52,956 bases of DNA. Origin: Aliarcobacter sp. GTDB taxonomy: Bacteria > Campylobacterota > Campylobacteria > Campylobacterales > Arcobacteraceae. The notes under the pieces are model-generated. The model searched no databases. It saw only the letters and a list, made by a program, of their open reading frames with translations, and was not told the origin of the DNA. Made by a program: the position numbers and the translations under genes. Of the stretch, positions 1-9,342 are shown piece by piece (the first letter of the stretch is position 1; each line of letters starts with the position of its first letter). Location: the NCBI GenBank assembly GCA_017995775.1, contig JAGOIF010000004.1, positions 1 to 52,956 of the forward strand, written 5' to 3'.

Positions 1-1685
1 AAATGGTTGTAGAATCATTACATCAAGAAGGGGTTGAAGTAGTATTTGGATACCCTGGAGGCGCTATTATGAACGTCTATGATGAAATATATAAACAAAA
101 CTATTTTCAACACATTCTAAATAGACACGAACAAGCCTCAATAATTGCAGCAGAAGGATATGCAAGAGCAACGGGGAAAGTTGGAGTTTCAATAGTAACT
201 TCAGGACCTGGATTTACAAATGCAGTAACAGGTTTAGCTGATGCTTACATGGACTCTATTCCTTTAGTTGTAATATCAGGACAAGTTCCAACTACAATTA
301 TTGGTTCTGATGGTTTTCAAGAAATTGATGCTGTTGGAATTTCAAGACCTTGTACAAAGCACAATTATTTAGTAAATAAAATTGAAGATTTACCAAGAAT
401 TATAAAAGAGGCTTTTCACATAGCAAGTACTGGAAGACCAGGACCTGTACATGTTGATATCCCTAAAGATATTACAGCTCAAATAGCTGAGTTTGTATAT
501 CCAAGCGAAGTTAATATGCCAACTTATAAACCAACTGTTAATTACAATAAAAGACAATTAAAAAAAGCAATGGAAGCAATTGCATGTGCTAAAAAACCTC
601 TTTTATATGTTGGTGGTGGAGCAGTTTTATCAAATTGTGCATTTGAAATTAGAGAATTAGCAAGAAAATTAAATATTCCAGCAGTTGAAACTTTAATGGC
701 AAGAGGTGTAATGGGTGATGAAAATCCATTATTCTTTGGAATGTTAGGAATGCATGGTGAGTTTGCAGCAAATATGGCAACACATGAAACAGACTTATTA
801 ATCTCTTTAGGAGCTAGATTTGATGATAGGGTAACAGGAAGACTTGATGAATTTGCTTCTAAAGCAAAAGTAATTCATGTTGATATTGATCCTACATCAA
901 TTGCTAAATTAGTTGTTCCAGATTATCCAATTGTTGGAGATTTAAAAATAACAGTAAAAGCTATGATTGAAGCTATTAATAGTGGTGAACATGAATTTAA
1001 TGATTATACAAATTGGGTTGAATTATTAAGAGATTATAGAGAAAAAGAGCCATTAAGATATATTGATTCAAATGAAATAATTAAACCTCAATGGCCAATT
1101 GAAAGAGTTGGAAAATTATTAGGTGCAAGAGCGGTTGTTTCCACAGATGTTGGTCAACATCAAATGTGGACGGCACAATTTTATCCATTTTCATATCCAA
1201 GACAATGGATTACAAGTGGTGGTTTAGGGACTATGGGGTTTGGACTTCCAGCTGCTATGGGAGTTGCAAGAGCTTTAAAAGGAACAGATAAAGTTTCTAT
1301 TAACTTCACAGGTGATGGATCTATTTTAATGAATATCCAAGAACTTATGACTTGTGTTGAGTATGAATTACCAGTTATTAATATTATTTTAAATAATAAC
1401 TATTTAGGAATGGTAAGACAATGGCAAACAATGTTTTATGACAATAGATTATCAGAAACAGATTTAAGTGCACAACCAAATTTTAAAATGTTAATGGAAG
1501 CTTTTGGAGGACTTGGATATAGAGTTACTACAAAAGAAGAATTTGATGCAGCATTAAGAGATGCAGTTGAAAAGAAAAGACCTGCAATGATTGAAGTTGT
1601 AGTTGCTAGAAATGAAGAGGTTTTACCAATGGTTCCAAATGGACATGCATTAAATGAAATGACATTAATCGAAGGAGGAAAATAA
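1..1685 (+). CDS. ilvB: Acetolactate synthase, large (catalytic) subunit, 5' truncated
   Basis: This subunit condenses two pyruvates (or pyruvate and 2-ketobutyrate) with ThDP and FAD, the first common step of branched-chain amino acid synthesis, in the cytoplasm. The window opens inside the gene. The first visible Met (base 3) is probably internal, because homologues have a few residues before the GYPGGAI motif. The ThDP activating glutamate lies in RHEQAS near visible residue 43. The central domain carries the RFDDRVTGRLDEFA signature. The ThDP/Mg motif runs from GDGS (about residue 437) to NNNYLGM about 30 residues on. About 560 residues are visible, so only a handful are missing. The stop overlaps the ilvN start (TAATG), so the two subunits are translationally coupled. 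Campylobacter annotations often call this pair ilvI/ilvH; the sequence does not decide between names. Confidence 0.97.
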   Translation, partial: MVVESLHQEGVEVVFGYPGGAIMNVYDEIYKQNYFQHILNRHEQASIIAAEGYARATGKVGVSIVTSGPGFTNAVTGLADAYMDSIPLVVISGQVPTTIIGSDGFQEIDAVGISRPCTKHNYLVNKIEDLPRIIKEAFHIASTGRPGPVHVDIPKDITAQIAEFVYPSEVNMPTYKPTVNYNKRQLKKAMEAIACAKKPLLYVGGGAVLSNCAFEIRELARKLNIPAVETLMARGVMGDENPLFFGMLGMHGEFAANMATHETDLLISLGARFDDRVTGRLDEFASKAKVIHVDIDPTSIAKLVVPDYPIVGDLKITVKAMIEAINSGEHEFNDYTNWVELLRDYREKEPLRYIDSNEIIKPQWPIERVGKLLGARAVVSTDVGQHQMWTAQFYPFSYPRQWITSGGLGTMGFGLPAAMGVARALKGTDKVSINFTGDGSILMNIQELMTCVEYELPVINIILNNNYLGMVRQWQTMFYDNRLSETDLSAQPNFKMLMEAFGGLGYRVTTKEEFDAALRDAVEKKRPAMIEVVVARNEEVLPMVPNGHALNEMTLIEGGK

Positions 1686-2182
1686 TGAACAATTTTAACC
1701 ATTATTATGACAGTGAAACTACAAGACAAGTTATCTCTGTAGTTGTATTAAACGAACATAACGTATTATCAAGAATTGTTGGATTATTTTCAGCTCGTGG
1801 TTATAATATTGACTCTTTAACAGTAGCTCCTATAATGGAAAGTCAATATTCAAGAATGACAATTGTAACAACTGGAGATAAAAGAGTAATTGATCAAATT
1901 GTTAAACAATTAAATAAGTTAATACCAGTACTAAAAGTAAATGAACATAAAAATGTTATTGAAAAAGATACAGTTTTAATGAAATTTTCAATTGATAATA
2001 ATTTATCAGATATTGATGTAATTGCAAGGGCATATCATGGAAGTATCCAAAATGTTACAGATGAAGCAATCATCGTTTCAGCAACGGATTCAAGTGATAG
2101 AATCTTAAATTTTATTAAAGTTATGCAAAAATTTAATCCGCAAGAAGTTGTACGAAGTGGTATTGTAGCAATGGAAAGATAA
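1685..2182 (+). CDS. ilvN: Acetolactate synthase, small (regulatory) subunit
   Basis: This is the regulatory partner of the upstream catalytic subunit. It activates the enzyme and confers valine feedback inhibition. The 165 residues match the usual family length. An N-terminal ACT domain (about residues 15-90, containing VLNEHNVLSRIVGLFSARGY) binds the effector, and a C-terminal ALS small-subunit domain follows. The ATG overlaps the last base of the ilvB stop. There is no separate promoter, so it is the second gene of the ilvBN operon. The stop codon lies inside a strong inverted repeat (separate entry). Confidence 0.97.
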   Translation: MNNFNHYYDSETTRQVISVVVLNEHNVLSRIVGLFSARGYNIDSLTVAPIMESQYSRMTIVTTGDKRVIDQIVKQLNKLIPVLKVNEHKNVIEKDTVLMKFSIDNNLSDIDVIARAYHGSIQNVTDEAIIVSATDSSDRILNFIKVMQKFNPQEVVRSGIVAMER

Positions 2183-2201
2183 GAGAATTTTTCTTATCTT
2201 T
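2175..2201 (+). terminator. Hairpin over the ilvN stop codon, possible terminator or mRNA end
   Basis: AAAGATAAGA (2175-2184) and TCTTATCTTT (2192-2201) form a perfect 10-bp stem with a 7-base loop, and the ilvN stop is inside the left arm. No real T-run follows (TGCTC comes next). It may be a weak terminator or an RNA-stabilising 3' stem rather than a classic intrinsic terminator. lpxD starts only 22 bases later. Confidence 0.4.
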
Positions 2202-2223
2202 TGCTCTAAATAAAGGACAAAAA

Positions 2224-3171
2224 ATGACTATTGAAGAAATTGCTGAATATATTGGTTTAGATTACCAAAATGATAAAGAGATAATAGGGTTAAACACTTT
2301 AACAGACTCAAATGAAAATGAACTTACTTTTTTAGAAAATAAAAAATATATATCAGATTTAAAAAATACAAAAGCAGCAGCTGTTTTAATAACTAAAGAA
2401 AATATAAGTGAAGTTCCATCTGGTACTATTGCATTAATTTGTGAAGAACCTTATTTGATGCTTGCTAGAATCTCTAAACTTTTCGCTCCAAATGTTGTTG
2501 AAGTTGATGGAGAAAAACCATTAGTTGGTGGTGGAACAAAAGTTATGCCAAATGTATATATCGGTAAAAATTCAGTTGTTGGAAGCGATTGCACTATAAT
2601 GGCTGGAGCTTTTATTGGTGATAATGTAATAATTGGAAATAACACTATTATTTATCCCAATGTAACAGTTTATAGGGATTGTACAATTGGAAATGATTGT
2701 ATTATTCATGCAGGTTCTGTTATTGGAAGTGATGGTTTTGGATTTGCAAATACTAAAGATGGTAAATATATAAAAATTTATCAAAATGGAAATGTAGCAA
2801 TTGGAAATGATGTTGAAATAGGTGCAAATACAACTATTGATAGAGCTGTATTTAAATCAACAATTATAGAAGATGGTGTAAGAATCGATAATCTTGTACA
2901 TATTGGACATAACTGTAAAATAGGGCGAGGCTCTATTTTAGTTGCACAAGTTGGAATTTCCGGATCAACGATATTAAACGCATATGTTGTAATGGGTGGT
3001 CAAAGTGCAACAGCAGGCCACTTAGAAATAGCTCCTTTTACAACAATTGCTGCTCGTGGTGGAGTTACTAAGTCTATAACCGAGTCTAAAAAATCATGGG
3101 CAGGTTTTCCTTTATTTGAGCATAGAGAATGGCTTAAATTACAAGGTAAAATATCAAAATTATTAAAATAA
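2224..3171 (+). CDS. lpxD: UDP-3-O-(3-hydroxyacyl)glucosamine N-acyltransferase LpxD
   Basis: LpxD adds the second, N-linked 3-hydroxyacyl chain (from acyl-ACP) to UDP-3-O-acyl-glucosamine, the third step of lipid A synthesis. Its 315 residues fit the family. The N-terminal LpxD-specific uridine-binding domain covers about residues 1-100. A left-handed beta-helix of hexapeptide repeats follows (VYIGKNSVVGSDCTIMAG and onward) to about residue 260, with a short helical C-terminus. The catalytic His is in DNLVHIGHNCKIG, about residue 229. The ATG follows an AAAGGA ribosome site. It sits alone between ilvN and ftsK, 10 bases before the presumed ftsK start, so it is probably co-transcribed with ftsK. 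Confidence 0.97.
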   Translation: MTIEEIAEYIGLDYQNDKEIIGLNTLTDSNENELTFLENKKYISDLKNTKAAAVLITKENISEVPSGTIALICEEPYLMLARISKLFAPNVVEVDGEKPLVGGGTKVMPNVYIGKNSVVGSDCTIMAGAFIGDNVIIGNNTIIYPNVTVYRDCTIGNDCIIHAGSVIGSDGFGFANTKDGKYIKIYQNGNVAIGNDVEIGANTTIDRAVFKSTIIEDGVRIDNLVHIGHNCKIGRGSILVAQVGISGSTILNAYVVMGGQSATAGHLEIAPFTTIAARGGVTKSITESKKSWAGFPLFEHREWLKLQGKISKLLK

Positions 3172-3181
3172 AGGCTTTATC

Positions 3182-5362
3182 ATAGCAAAAAAAATCATAT
3201 CGTTAATTGTACTATTTATTATTATTTATTTTCAATTTACTATTTTTGAAAGTGAAAGAGATGTTGTTGGAAACATTGGAACAATATTCTCTAATTTTTC
3301 ATTAAAATATTTTGGATATTTATCATATGTATATTTATTATTATTTATTTACCCAATTTACGTACTTAACTTTAAAAGAAATGTTCATCAAAAAGATTTA
3401 ATTTTAGATTTTTTAGTTGTTTTTCTATTTTTATTTGTATGTTTGATTTTTCAAGCTTTAATTATTGAAAATCCTTATTTAAAAGGTGAAATCGGAAATA
3501 TTTTAGTAGATTCTCTAAGTCCATTAATTGGTCGTGCGGGACTTTATATTTTTGTATTAGTTGGTTTTATAATATGTTCTTTAGTTTTATTTGAAAATTC
3601 TGATTTTGAAGTGAAAGATTTAATAAATTTAAAAAATAAAATAAAATTAAGAAATAATTTAGACATAAAAAAAATCGAAAATAAACAAAGAGAAAAAAGA
3701 GTAGAAAAAAATACAGAAGAAATTTTAAGAACAATAGATAAAAACTTAAATAAAACAGTTGTAAACAATACAAAAATTGATGAAAAACCTATTAAAATAG
3801 AACAAGATGTTGAAGAATACGAAGATATAATAGAAATCACTACTAATAAAATAACACCTGTATTTGAATCTCAAACAATAATTGTTGAAGAATTAGAAGA
3901 AAATAGAAAACTTCTTGATCAAATGGAACTAGGAAAAGTTGAAAAACCAAAAAATTTTCAACTTCCTCCGAGTTCTTTTTTTCAAACTCCTCCAAAAGAG
4001 CCAAAAACAAAAGTAAATGAAGCTTTTATTGATCAGAAAATTGCAGATTTACTTGATAAACTGGCTATGTTTAAAATAGATGGAGATGTTGTAAGAACTT
4101 ATACAGGTCCTGTTGTTACAACTTTTGAGTTTAAACCAGCACCAAATGTAAAAGTTTCAAAGATACTAGGTCTTCAAGATGATTTAGCAATGGCATTAAA
4201 AGCACAAACAATAAGAATCCAAGCTCCAATTCCTGGAAAAGATGTGGTAGGAATTGAAGTTCCAAATGAAGATACTCAAACTATTTATTTAAAAGAATTA
4301 CTAGATAGTGAGATTTTTCAAAATTCAAAATCTCCATTAACAATGATTTTAGGAAAAGATATAGTTGGAAAACCATTTATTACAGATCTTAAAAAACTTC
4401 CACACTTGTTAATAGCTGGGACTACTGGAAGTGGTAAATCTGTTGGATTAAACTCAATGATTTTGTCATTGCTTTATAAAAACTCACCAGATAATTTAAG
4501 ACTTGTAATGATAGATCCAAAAATGCTTGAGTTTTCAATGTACAACGATATTCCACACCTTTTAACTCCTGTTATTACAAAAGCAGTTGATGCAATTAAC
4601 GCTTTAGCAAATATGGTAAGTGAGATGGAAAGACGTTATACTTTAATGTCAAAAACAAAAACTAAAAACATAGAAAACTACAATGATAAAGCAAAAGTTG
4701 AAGGCTATGAAACAATGCCTTATATTGTTATTGTAATTGATGAGCTTGCAGATTTAATGATGACAAGTGGAAAAGATGTTGAATATTCAATTGCACGTCT
4801 TGCACAAATGGCAAGAGCTTCTGGAATTCACTTAATTGTAGCCACTCAAAGACCATCTGTTGATGTTGTAACAGGACTTATTAAAGCAAATCTTCCAAGT
4901 AGATTATCTTATAAAGTAGGACAAAGAATAGATTCTAAAATTATTCTTGATTCTATGGGTGCTGAATCACTTCTTGGTCGAGGAGATATGTTATTTACAC
5001 CTCCAGGAATGTCAGGACTTGTACGAATCCATGCTCCTTGGTCAACAGAAACAGAAATAGAAAAAGTTGTAGATTTTTTAAAGGCTCAAAGAGAAGTTAT
5101 TTATGATATGAATTTTATAAAAGATAGGAATTTATCTGGAAATTCATCAGGATCTTCAAGTAGTACTGAAATAATAGAATTTGATGAACTTTACGAGGAT
5201 GCAAAACAAATTGTTTTAAGTGAGAAAAAAACATCAATTTCATATATTCAAAGAAGACTTAGAATTGGATATAATAGAGCAGCTACAATTGTAGAGCAAT
5301 TGGAACAATCTGGAATATTATCAGAAGTTAATGCTAAAGGAAATAGAGAAATACTTATTTAA
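3182..5362 (+). CDS. ftsK: DNA translocase FtsK, probable non-canonical (ATA) start
   Basis: FtsK is the septal DNA pump that clears and aligns the terminus region during division and activates Xer recombination. From the first canonical start (TTG, 3443) the protein would be 639 aa and would begin inside a hydrophobic stretch. The same frame stays open upstream to 3167 and encodes further hydrophobic segments (for example ISLIVLFIIIYFQF, then YGYLSYVYLLLF-like sequence) typical of the FtsK membrane domain. No ATG, GTG or TTG occurs there. An AAAGG ribosome site (3170-3174) is 7 bases before ATA at 3182, giving about 726 aa. A charged linker follows, then the motor with Walker A GTTGSGKS and Walker B IVIVIDELADLMM, and a C-terminal winged-helix gamma domain (SYIQRRLRIGYNRAATIVEQLE). 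ATC at 3179 is a less likely alternative. The gene identity is certain; the start is inferred. Confidence 0.93.
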   Translation: MAKKIISLIVLFIIIYFQFTIFESERDVVGNIGTIFSNFSLKYFGYLSYVYLLLFIYPIYVLNFKRNVHQKDLILDFLVVFLFLFVCLIFQALIIENPYLKGEIGNILVDSLSPLIGRAGLYIFVLVGFIICSLVLFENSDFEVKDLINLKNKIKLRNNLDIKKIENKQREKRVEKNTEEILRTIDKNLNKTVVNNTKIDEKPIKIEQDVEEYEDIIEITTNKITPVFESQTIIVEELEENRKLLDQMELGKVEKPKNFQLPPSSFFQTPPKEPKTKVNEAFIDQKIADLLDKLAMFKIDGDVVRTYTGPVVTTFEFKPAPNVKVSKILGLQDDLAMALKAQTIRIQAPIPGKDVVGIEVPNEDTQTIYLKELLDSEIFQNSKSPLTMILGKDIVGKPFITDLKKLPHLLIAGTTGSGKSVGLNSMILSLLYKNSPDNLRLVMIDPKMLEFSMYNDIPHLLTPVITKAVDAINALANMVSEMERRYTLMSKTKTKNIENYNDKAKVEGYETMPYIVIVIDELADLMMTSGKDVEYSIARLAQMARASGIHLIVATQRPSVDVVTGLIKANLPSRLSYKVGQRIDSKIILDSMGAESLLGRGDMLFTPPGMSGLVRIHAPWSTETEIEKVVDFLKAQREVIYDMNFIKDRNLSGNSSGSSSSTEIIEFDELYEDAKQIVLSEKKTSISYIQRRLRIGYNRAATIVEQLEQSGILSEVNAKGNREILI

Positions 5363-5449
5363 TAATATTTAAAAGATTTTGTAACATAATTTAAGGGATA
5401 AACTATAATTAAAAAAATAGAAAATAAAAACATTTTATTAGCACAAAAA

Positions 5450-7126
5450 ATGAATTACATAAATCAAGTAAATAAAGTATTTGATGATAATAATATTATC
5501 AAAGATAAATTTATAGATAAAGATAAGTTTCTTGATACATTATTTTTATTAAATGAGTACAAAACTGCAATTGATGAAAGTTCTATTGTTTCTAAAGCAG
5601 ACAAAAAAGGTATTATTACATTTGTAAATGATAAATTTTGTGAAATATCAGGTTATTCAAGGGATGAATTAATAGGTAAGAATCATAATATTATAAGACA
5701 CCCAAGTATGACCCAAGAATTTTTTAAAAATCTATGGAAAACAATATTAAAAAAAGAGATATTCAGAGGAGTATTGGTAAATAAAAGAAAAGATGGTGCC
5801 TTGTATTACGTTGATACGACAATTGTACCTATTATTGATAAAAACGATAGGATAGTTGAATTCATTGCAATAAGACATGATATTACTCAAATTTATGAAC
5901 AAGAAAGAATCATAAAAGAGCAATACATTGATTCACTTACTAAACTTAATAATAGACAAAAATTACTTAAAGACTTAGAAAAATCAATTGAACCAAAAAT
6001 TGCGCTTATTGATATTAAGAACTTTCGTAATATTAATGATTTTTATGGATTAGAAACAGGCGATTTAGTGCTGCAAAAATTTACAGAATTTCTTTTAACA
6101 TTTCAAAAATCCAATATACATATTTATAGAATTGCAAATGATGTATTTGCAATTCTTTCATCTGCAACTTTTACACTTGATGAATTCAAAATACTTTGTA
6201 ACTCTATAGTAAAAGAGTTGTCCTCATATCTAATTAAGATATCTAATCAAGAATTTTTTTTAAAAATTACTATTGGATTAGCAAATACAATGAAATCTAT
6301 TTCGACAAATATTTTAACAATGGCTGAATTATCTTTAAGAATTGCAAAAGAACAAAATAAAAGTATAATATTTTTAGATGAAAATATGGATATTTATACA
6401 AAACTTGAAGAAAATAAAGAAATAGTTAAAGTTTTAAAAAATGCCATATTAAATGACAATCTATTAGTTTATGGACAAAAAATTGTAAATAATAAAACGG
6501 GTGTTTTTAAATATGAAACTTTAATGAGAATAAAACTTGAAGATGGAACTATTCTTTCACCATTTAAATTTTTAGAACAAGCAAAAAAATCAAAAAATTA
6601 CCTTACTTTAACAAGAATTTTGGTTAAAAAAGCTTGTGAATATTTCAAAGATAAAGATATTGAATTTTCAATAAATCTTACACTTGAAGATTTAAAAGAT
6701 AGTGATACAATGGATTATATTTTTGAGACTATGTTAAAAACAAAAACAGCAAATAAAATTACATTTGAAATAGTTGAATCAGAAGGTATTGAACAATTTG
6801 AAGATGTAGCAAATTTTATTAAAAAAGCAAAATTACTTGATTGTAAAATTGCAATTGATGATTTTGGAACAGGATACTCAAACTTTGAATATATAATAAA
6901 ATTAAATGTTGATTATATTAAAATCGATGGCACATTAATCAAAAATATAACTCAAGATAAAAATATAAAATTAACAGTTCAAACGATAGTGAACTTTGCA
7001 AAAGCTCTAAATATTAAGACGGTTGCAGAATTTGTTCATAATAGTGAAGTTTTTGAAGCTGTAAAAGATATTCAAATTGATTACTCTCAAGGTTTCTTTC
7101 TACATGAACCAAAAGAATTAATTTAA
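5450..7126 (+). CDS. PAS-GGDEF(degenerate)-EAL c-di-GMP signalling protein
   Basis: This is a probable cytoplasmic c-di-GMP phosphodiesterase with a sensory PAS domain. The PAS domain (about residues 40-150) carries the NIIRHPSM and FFKNLW signature of Aer-like redox or energy-sensing PAS domains. The GGDEF domain (about 160-310) is degenerate, with ANDVF where GGDEF should be, so diguanylate cyclase activity is unlikely. The EAL domain (about 325-555) keeps the metal and catalytic residues: E in YETLMR, N in SINLT, E in FEIVES, DDFGTGYS, K in DYIKIDG, E in VAEFV, and Q in YSQGFF. The ATG given here has no ribosome site. A TAAGGG (5392-5397) lies 7 bases before an in-frame ATA at 5405, which would add 15 residues, so the true start may be there. 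Confidence 0.88.
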   Translation: MNYINQVNKVFDDNNIIKDKFIDKDKFLDTLFLLNEYKTAIDESSIVSKADKKGIITFVNDKFCEISGYSRDELIGKNHNIIRHPSMTQEFFKNLWKTILKKEIFRGVLVNKRKDGALYYVDTTIVPIIDKNDRIVEFIAIRHDITQIYEQERIIKEQYIDSLTKLNNRQKLLKDLEKSIEPKIALIDIKNFRNINDFYGLETGDLVLQKFTEFLLTFQKSNIHIYRIANDVFAILSSATFTLDEFKILCNSIVKELSSYLIKISNQEFFLKITIGLANTMKSISTNILTMAELSLRIAKEQNKSIIFLDENMDIYTKLEENKEIVKVLKNAILNDNLLVYGQKIVNNKTGVFKYETLMRIKLEDGTILSPFKFLEQAKKSKNYLTLTRILVKKACEYFKDKDIEFSINLTLEDLKDSDTMDYIFETMLKTKTANKITFEIVESEGIEQFEDVANFIKKAKLLDCKIAIDDFGTGYSNFEYIIKLNVDYIKIDGTLIKNITQDKNIKLTVQTIVNFAKALNIKTVAEFVHNSEVFEAVKDIQIDYSQGFFLHEPKELI

Positions 7127-7200
7127 AAAGATAAAATCTATTAAATATTGATAATTCTTATTAATTAAAAGCTCTTTTCTATTTCTCTTTATCCCTATTG

Positions 7201-7209
7201 TGCTATACT
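7201..7209 (+). promoter_or_regulatory. Extended -10 promoter element of cstA
   Basis: TGCTATACT (7201-7209) is an extended -10 box about 33 bases before the TTG start of cstA. It lies downstream of a T-rich stretch (ttttctatttctcttt), the usual substitute for a -35 box in Campylobacterota. The rest of the 115-base gap holds nothing else I can identify. Confidence 0.5.
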
Positions 7210-7241
7210 AAGACTTAATTTAATTTTAGGAAGGTCGTATT

Positions 7242-9341
7242 TTGGACAAAATTATATGGGTTTTTGTGGCTCTTATTGGAGCTGTTTGTTTTGGTTATCT
7301 AGCCTTACAAAATGGTGAAACAGTTTCAGCTATGTATTTAGTTGTTGCAGCTGTTTGTATTTATGCTATTGGATATAGATTTTATGGAAGGTTTATTGCT
7401 TATAAAGTTTTAGAACTAGATAAAAACAGAGCAACTCCTGCTATGGTTCATGATGATGGAAGAGATTTTGTTCCTACGAACAGATCTGTTTTATTTGGTC
7501 ATCACTTCGCTGCAATTGCAGGAGCTGGTCCTTTAGTTGGTCCTATTTTAGCTGCGCAAATGGGATATTTACCATCAATGTTATGGATTTTAGTTGGTGG
7601 AGTTTTTGCAGGTGCAGTTCATGACTTTGTCGTTTTATTTATATCTTCAAGAAGAGATGGAAGATCTCTTGGTGAAATAATAAAAGATGAATTAGGAACT
7701 TTTACAGGTTCAGTTGCTATGATTGCTATTTTTGGGATTATGCTTATTATTATTGCTATTTTATCAATGGTTGTTGTAAAAGCTCTTGCTCATTCTCCTT
7801 GGGGTTTATTTACTATTTCTATGACTATTCCTATTGCTATTTTTATGGGAATCTATATGAGATATTTAAGACCTGGTAGAGTTGGAGAAGCTTCTGTTAT
7901 AGGTTTTGTACTTTTAATTTTAGCTATTCATTATGGAAGTATAATTGCAGCTGATCCTATTTGGGCTGCTAGATTTACTTTTGAAGCTACAACTTTAGCA
8001 ATTATTATGATGGCATATGGATTTATTGCTGCTATTTTACCTGTTTGGTTTTTATTAGCACCTAGAGATTATTTATCAACATTCTTAAAAATCGGTGTTA
8101 TTTTACTTATGGCAATTGCTATTATTATAGTTGCACCTGATCTTCAAATGCCAAAAATGAATAGTCAATATTTTGATGGTTCAGGTCCAGTGTTTGCTGG
8201 TGGAATATTTCCATTTTTATTTATTACAATTGCTTGTGGTGCTATTAGTGGGTTCCATGCTTTAATTTCAAGTGGAACAACTCCAAAAATGCTTGAAAAT
8301 GAAACTCATGCTCTTCCTGTTGGATATGGTTCTATGTTAATGGAAAGTGCTGTTGCTATTATGGCTTTAATCACTGCTACTATTTTACATCCAGGACTTT
8401 ATTTTGCAATTAACTCTTCACCTGCAATTATAGGTACAGATGTAGTTACTGTTGCTCAAACTATTTCAACTTGGGGATTTAGTATCTCTCCTGATGAAAT
8501 TATTAATCTTACTAAAAATATTGGTGAGGAAACTATTTTATCAAGAACAGGAGGAGCTCCAACATTTGCAATTGGAGTTGCTTTAATTCTACATGAACTT
8601 TTTGGTGGAATTGAAATGATGGGATTTTGGTATCACTTTGCTATTTTATTTGAAGCTTTATTTATTTTAACTGCTGTTGATGCAGGAACAAGAGCTTGCA
8701 GATTTATGGTTCAAGATATTTTAGGAAATGTTTATAAACCTTTAGGAAATACTAACAACTATTTAGCAGGAATTATTGCAACTGCAATTAGTGTTATTGG
8801 TTGGGGATATTTCTTGTATCAAGGAACGATAGATCCACGAGGTGGGATTTATTCTCTTTGGCCACTATTTGGTGTAAGTAATCAAATGTTAGCTGGTATG
8901 GCACTGTTATTAGGTACTGCTGTATTATTTAAAATGGGTAAACAAAAATATGCTTGGGTTACAATTGCCCCTGCTGTATTTGTATTAACAGCAACACTTT
9001 ATGGTGGAGTATTAAAGATATTACCATACAAAGAGGGTGATAGAGTTCATAATGCTGTAAGTCACGTGGCAGTTGCACAAATTCAATCTAAAAAGATAAT
9101 TGAACTTGAAGCAAAAATTTTAACACTTACTCAAGAAGATGAGATTACTAAAGCAAATAAAGATTTAAGTCTTGCACAGCAAATCAAATTCTCAAATATT
9201 CTTAATGCAATTTTATGTGTATTCTTTATGATTAGTACGATTTTAGTAATTATTGCAACTATTGGAATTTGTATTGGAAGAATAAAAATTCCATTAAAAG
9301 AATCTGCTTACATTCATGTGGATAGTCTAAAAAAGGCTTAA
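7242..9341 (+). CDS. cstA: Carbon starvation protein CstA (pyruvate/peptide transporter)
   Basis: CstA is a large inner-membrane permease linked to uptake of peptides or pyruvate when preferred carbon is scarce. The 699 residues and roughly 16-18 hydrophobic segments fit the family. The signatures AIAGAGPLVGPILAAQ and GAISGFHALISSGTTPKM are intact. It starts at TTG, preceded by a good AGGAAGG ribosome site (7228-7234); no ATG lies nearby in frame. The C-terminal region holds a soluble charged insert between the last two membrane segments. A DUF466 small protein follows one base after the stop, the usual cstA partner. Whether the substrate here is pyruvate or peptides cannot be read from sequence. 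Confidence 0.96.
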   Translation: MDKIIWVFVALIGAVCFGYLALQNGETVSAMYLVVAAVCIYAIGYRFYGRFIAYKVLELDKNRATPAMVHDDGRDFVPTNRSVLFGHHFAAIAGAGPLVGPILAAQMGYLPSMLWILVGGVFAGAVHDFVVLFISSRRDGRSLGEIIKDELGTFTGSVAMIAIFGIMLIIIAILSMVVVKALAHSPWGLFTISMTIPIAIFMGIYMRYLRPGRVGEASVIGFVLLILAIHYGSIIAADPIWAARFTFEATTLAIIMMAYGFIAAILPVWFLLAPRDYLSTFLKIGVILLMAIAIIIVAPDLQMPKMNSQYFDGSGPVFAGGIFPFLFITIACGAISGFHALISSGTTPKMLENETHALPVGYGSMLMESAVAIMALITATILHPGLYFAINSSPAIIGTDVVTVAQTISTWGFSISPDEIINLTKNIGEETILSRTGGAPTFAIGVALILHELFGGIEMMGFWYHFAILFEALFILTAVDAGTRACRFMVQDILGNVYKPLGNTNNYLAGIIATAISVIGWGYFLYQGTIDPRGGIYSLWPLFGVSNQMLAGMALLLGTAVLFKMGKQKYAWVTIAPAVFVLTATLYGGVLKILPYKEGDRVHNAVSHVAVAQIQSKKIIELEAKILTLTQEDEITKANKDLSLAQQIKFSNILNAILCVFFMISTILVIIATIGICIGRIKIPLKESAYIHVDSLKKA

Positions 9342-9342
9342 A

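Noticed and set aside
3172-3442. The lpxD-ftsK interval as a non-coding region
   Set aside because: It is open in the ftsK frame and encodes membrane helices expected of FtsK, so it is coding.
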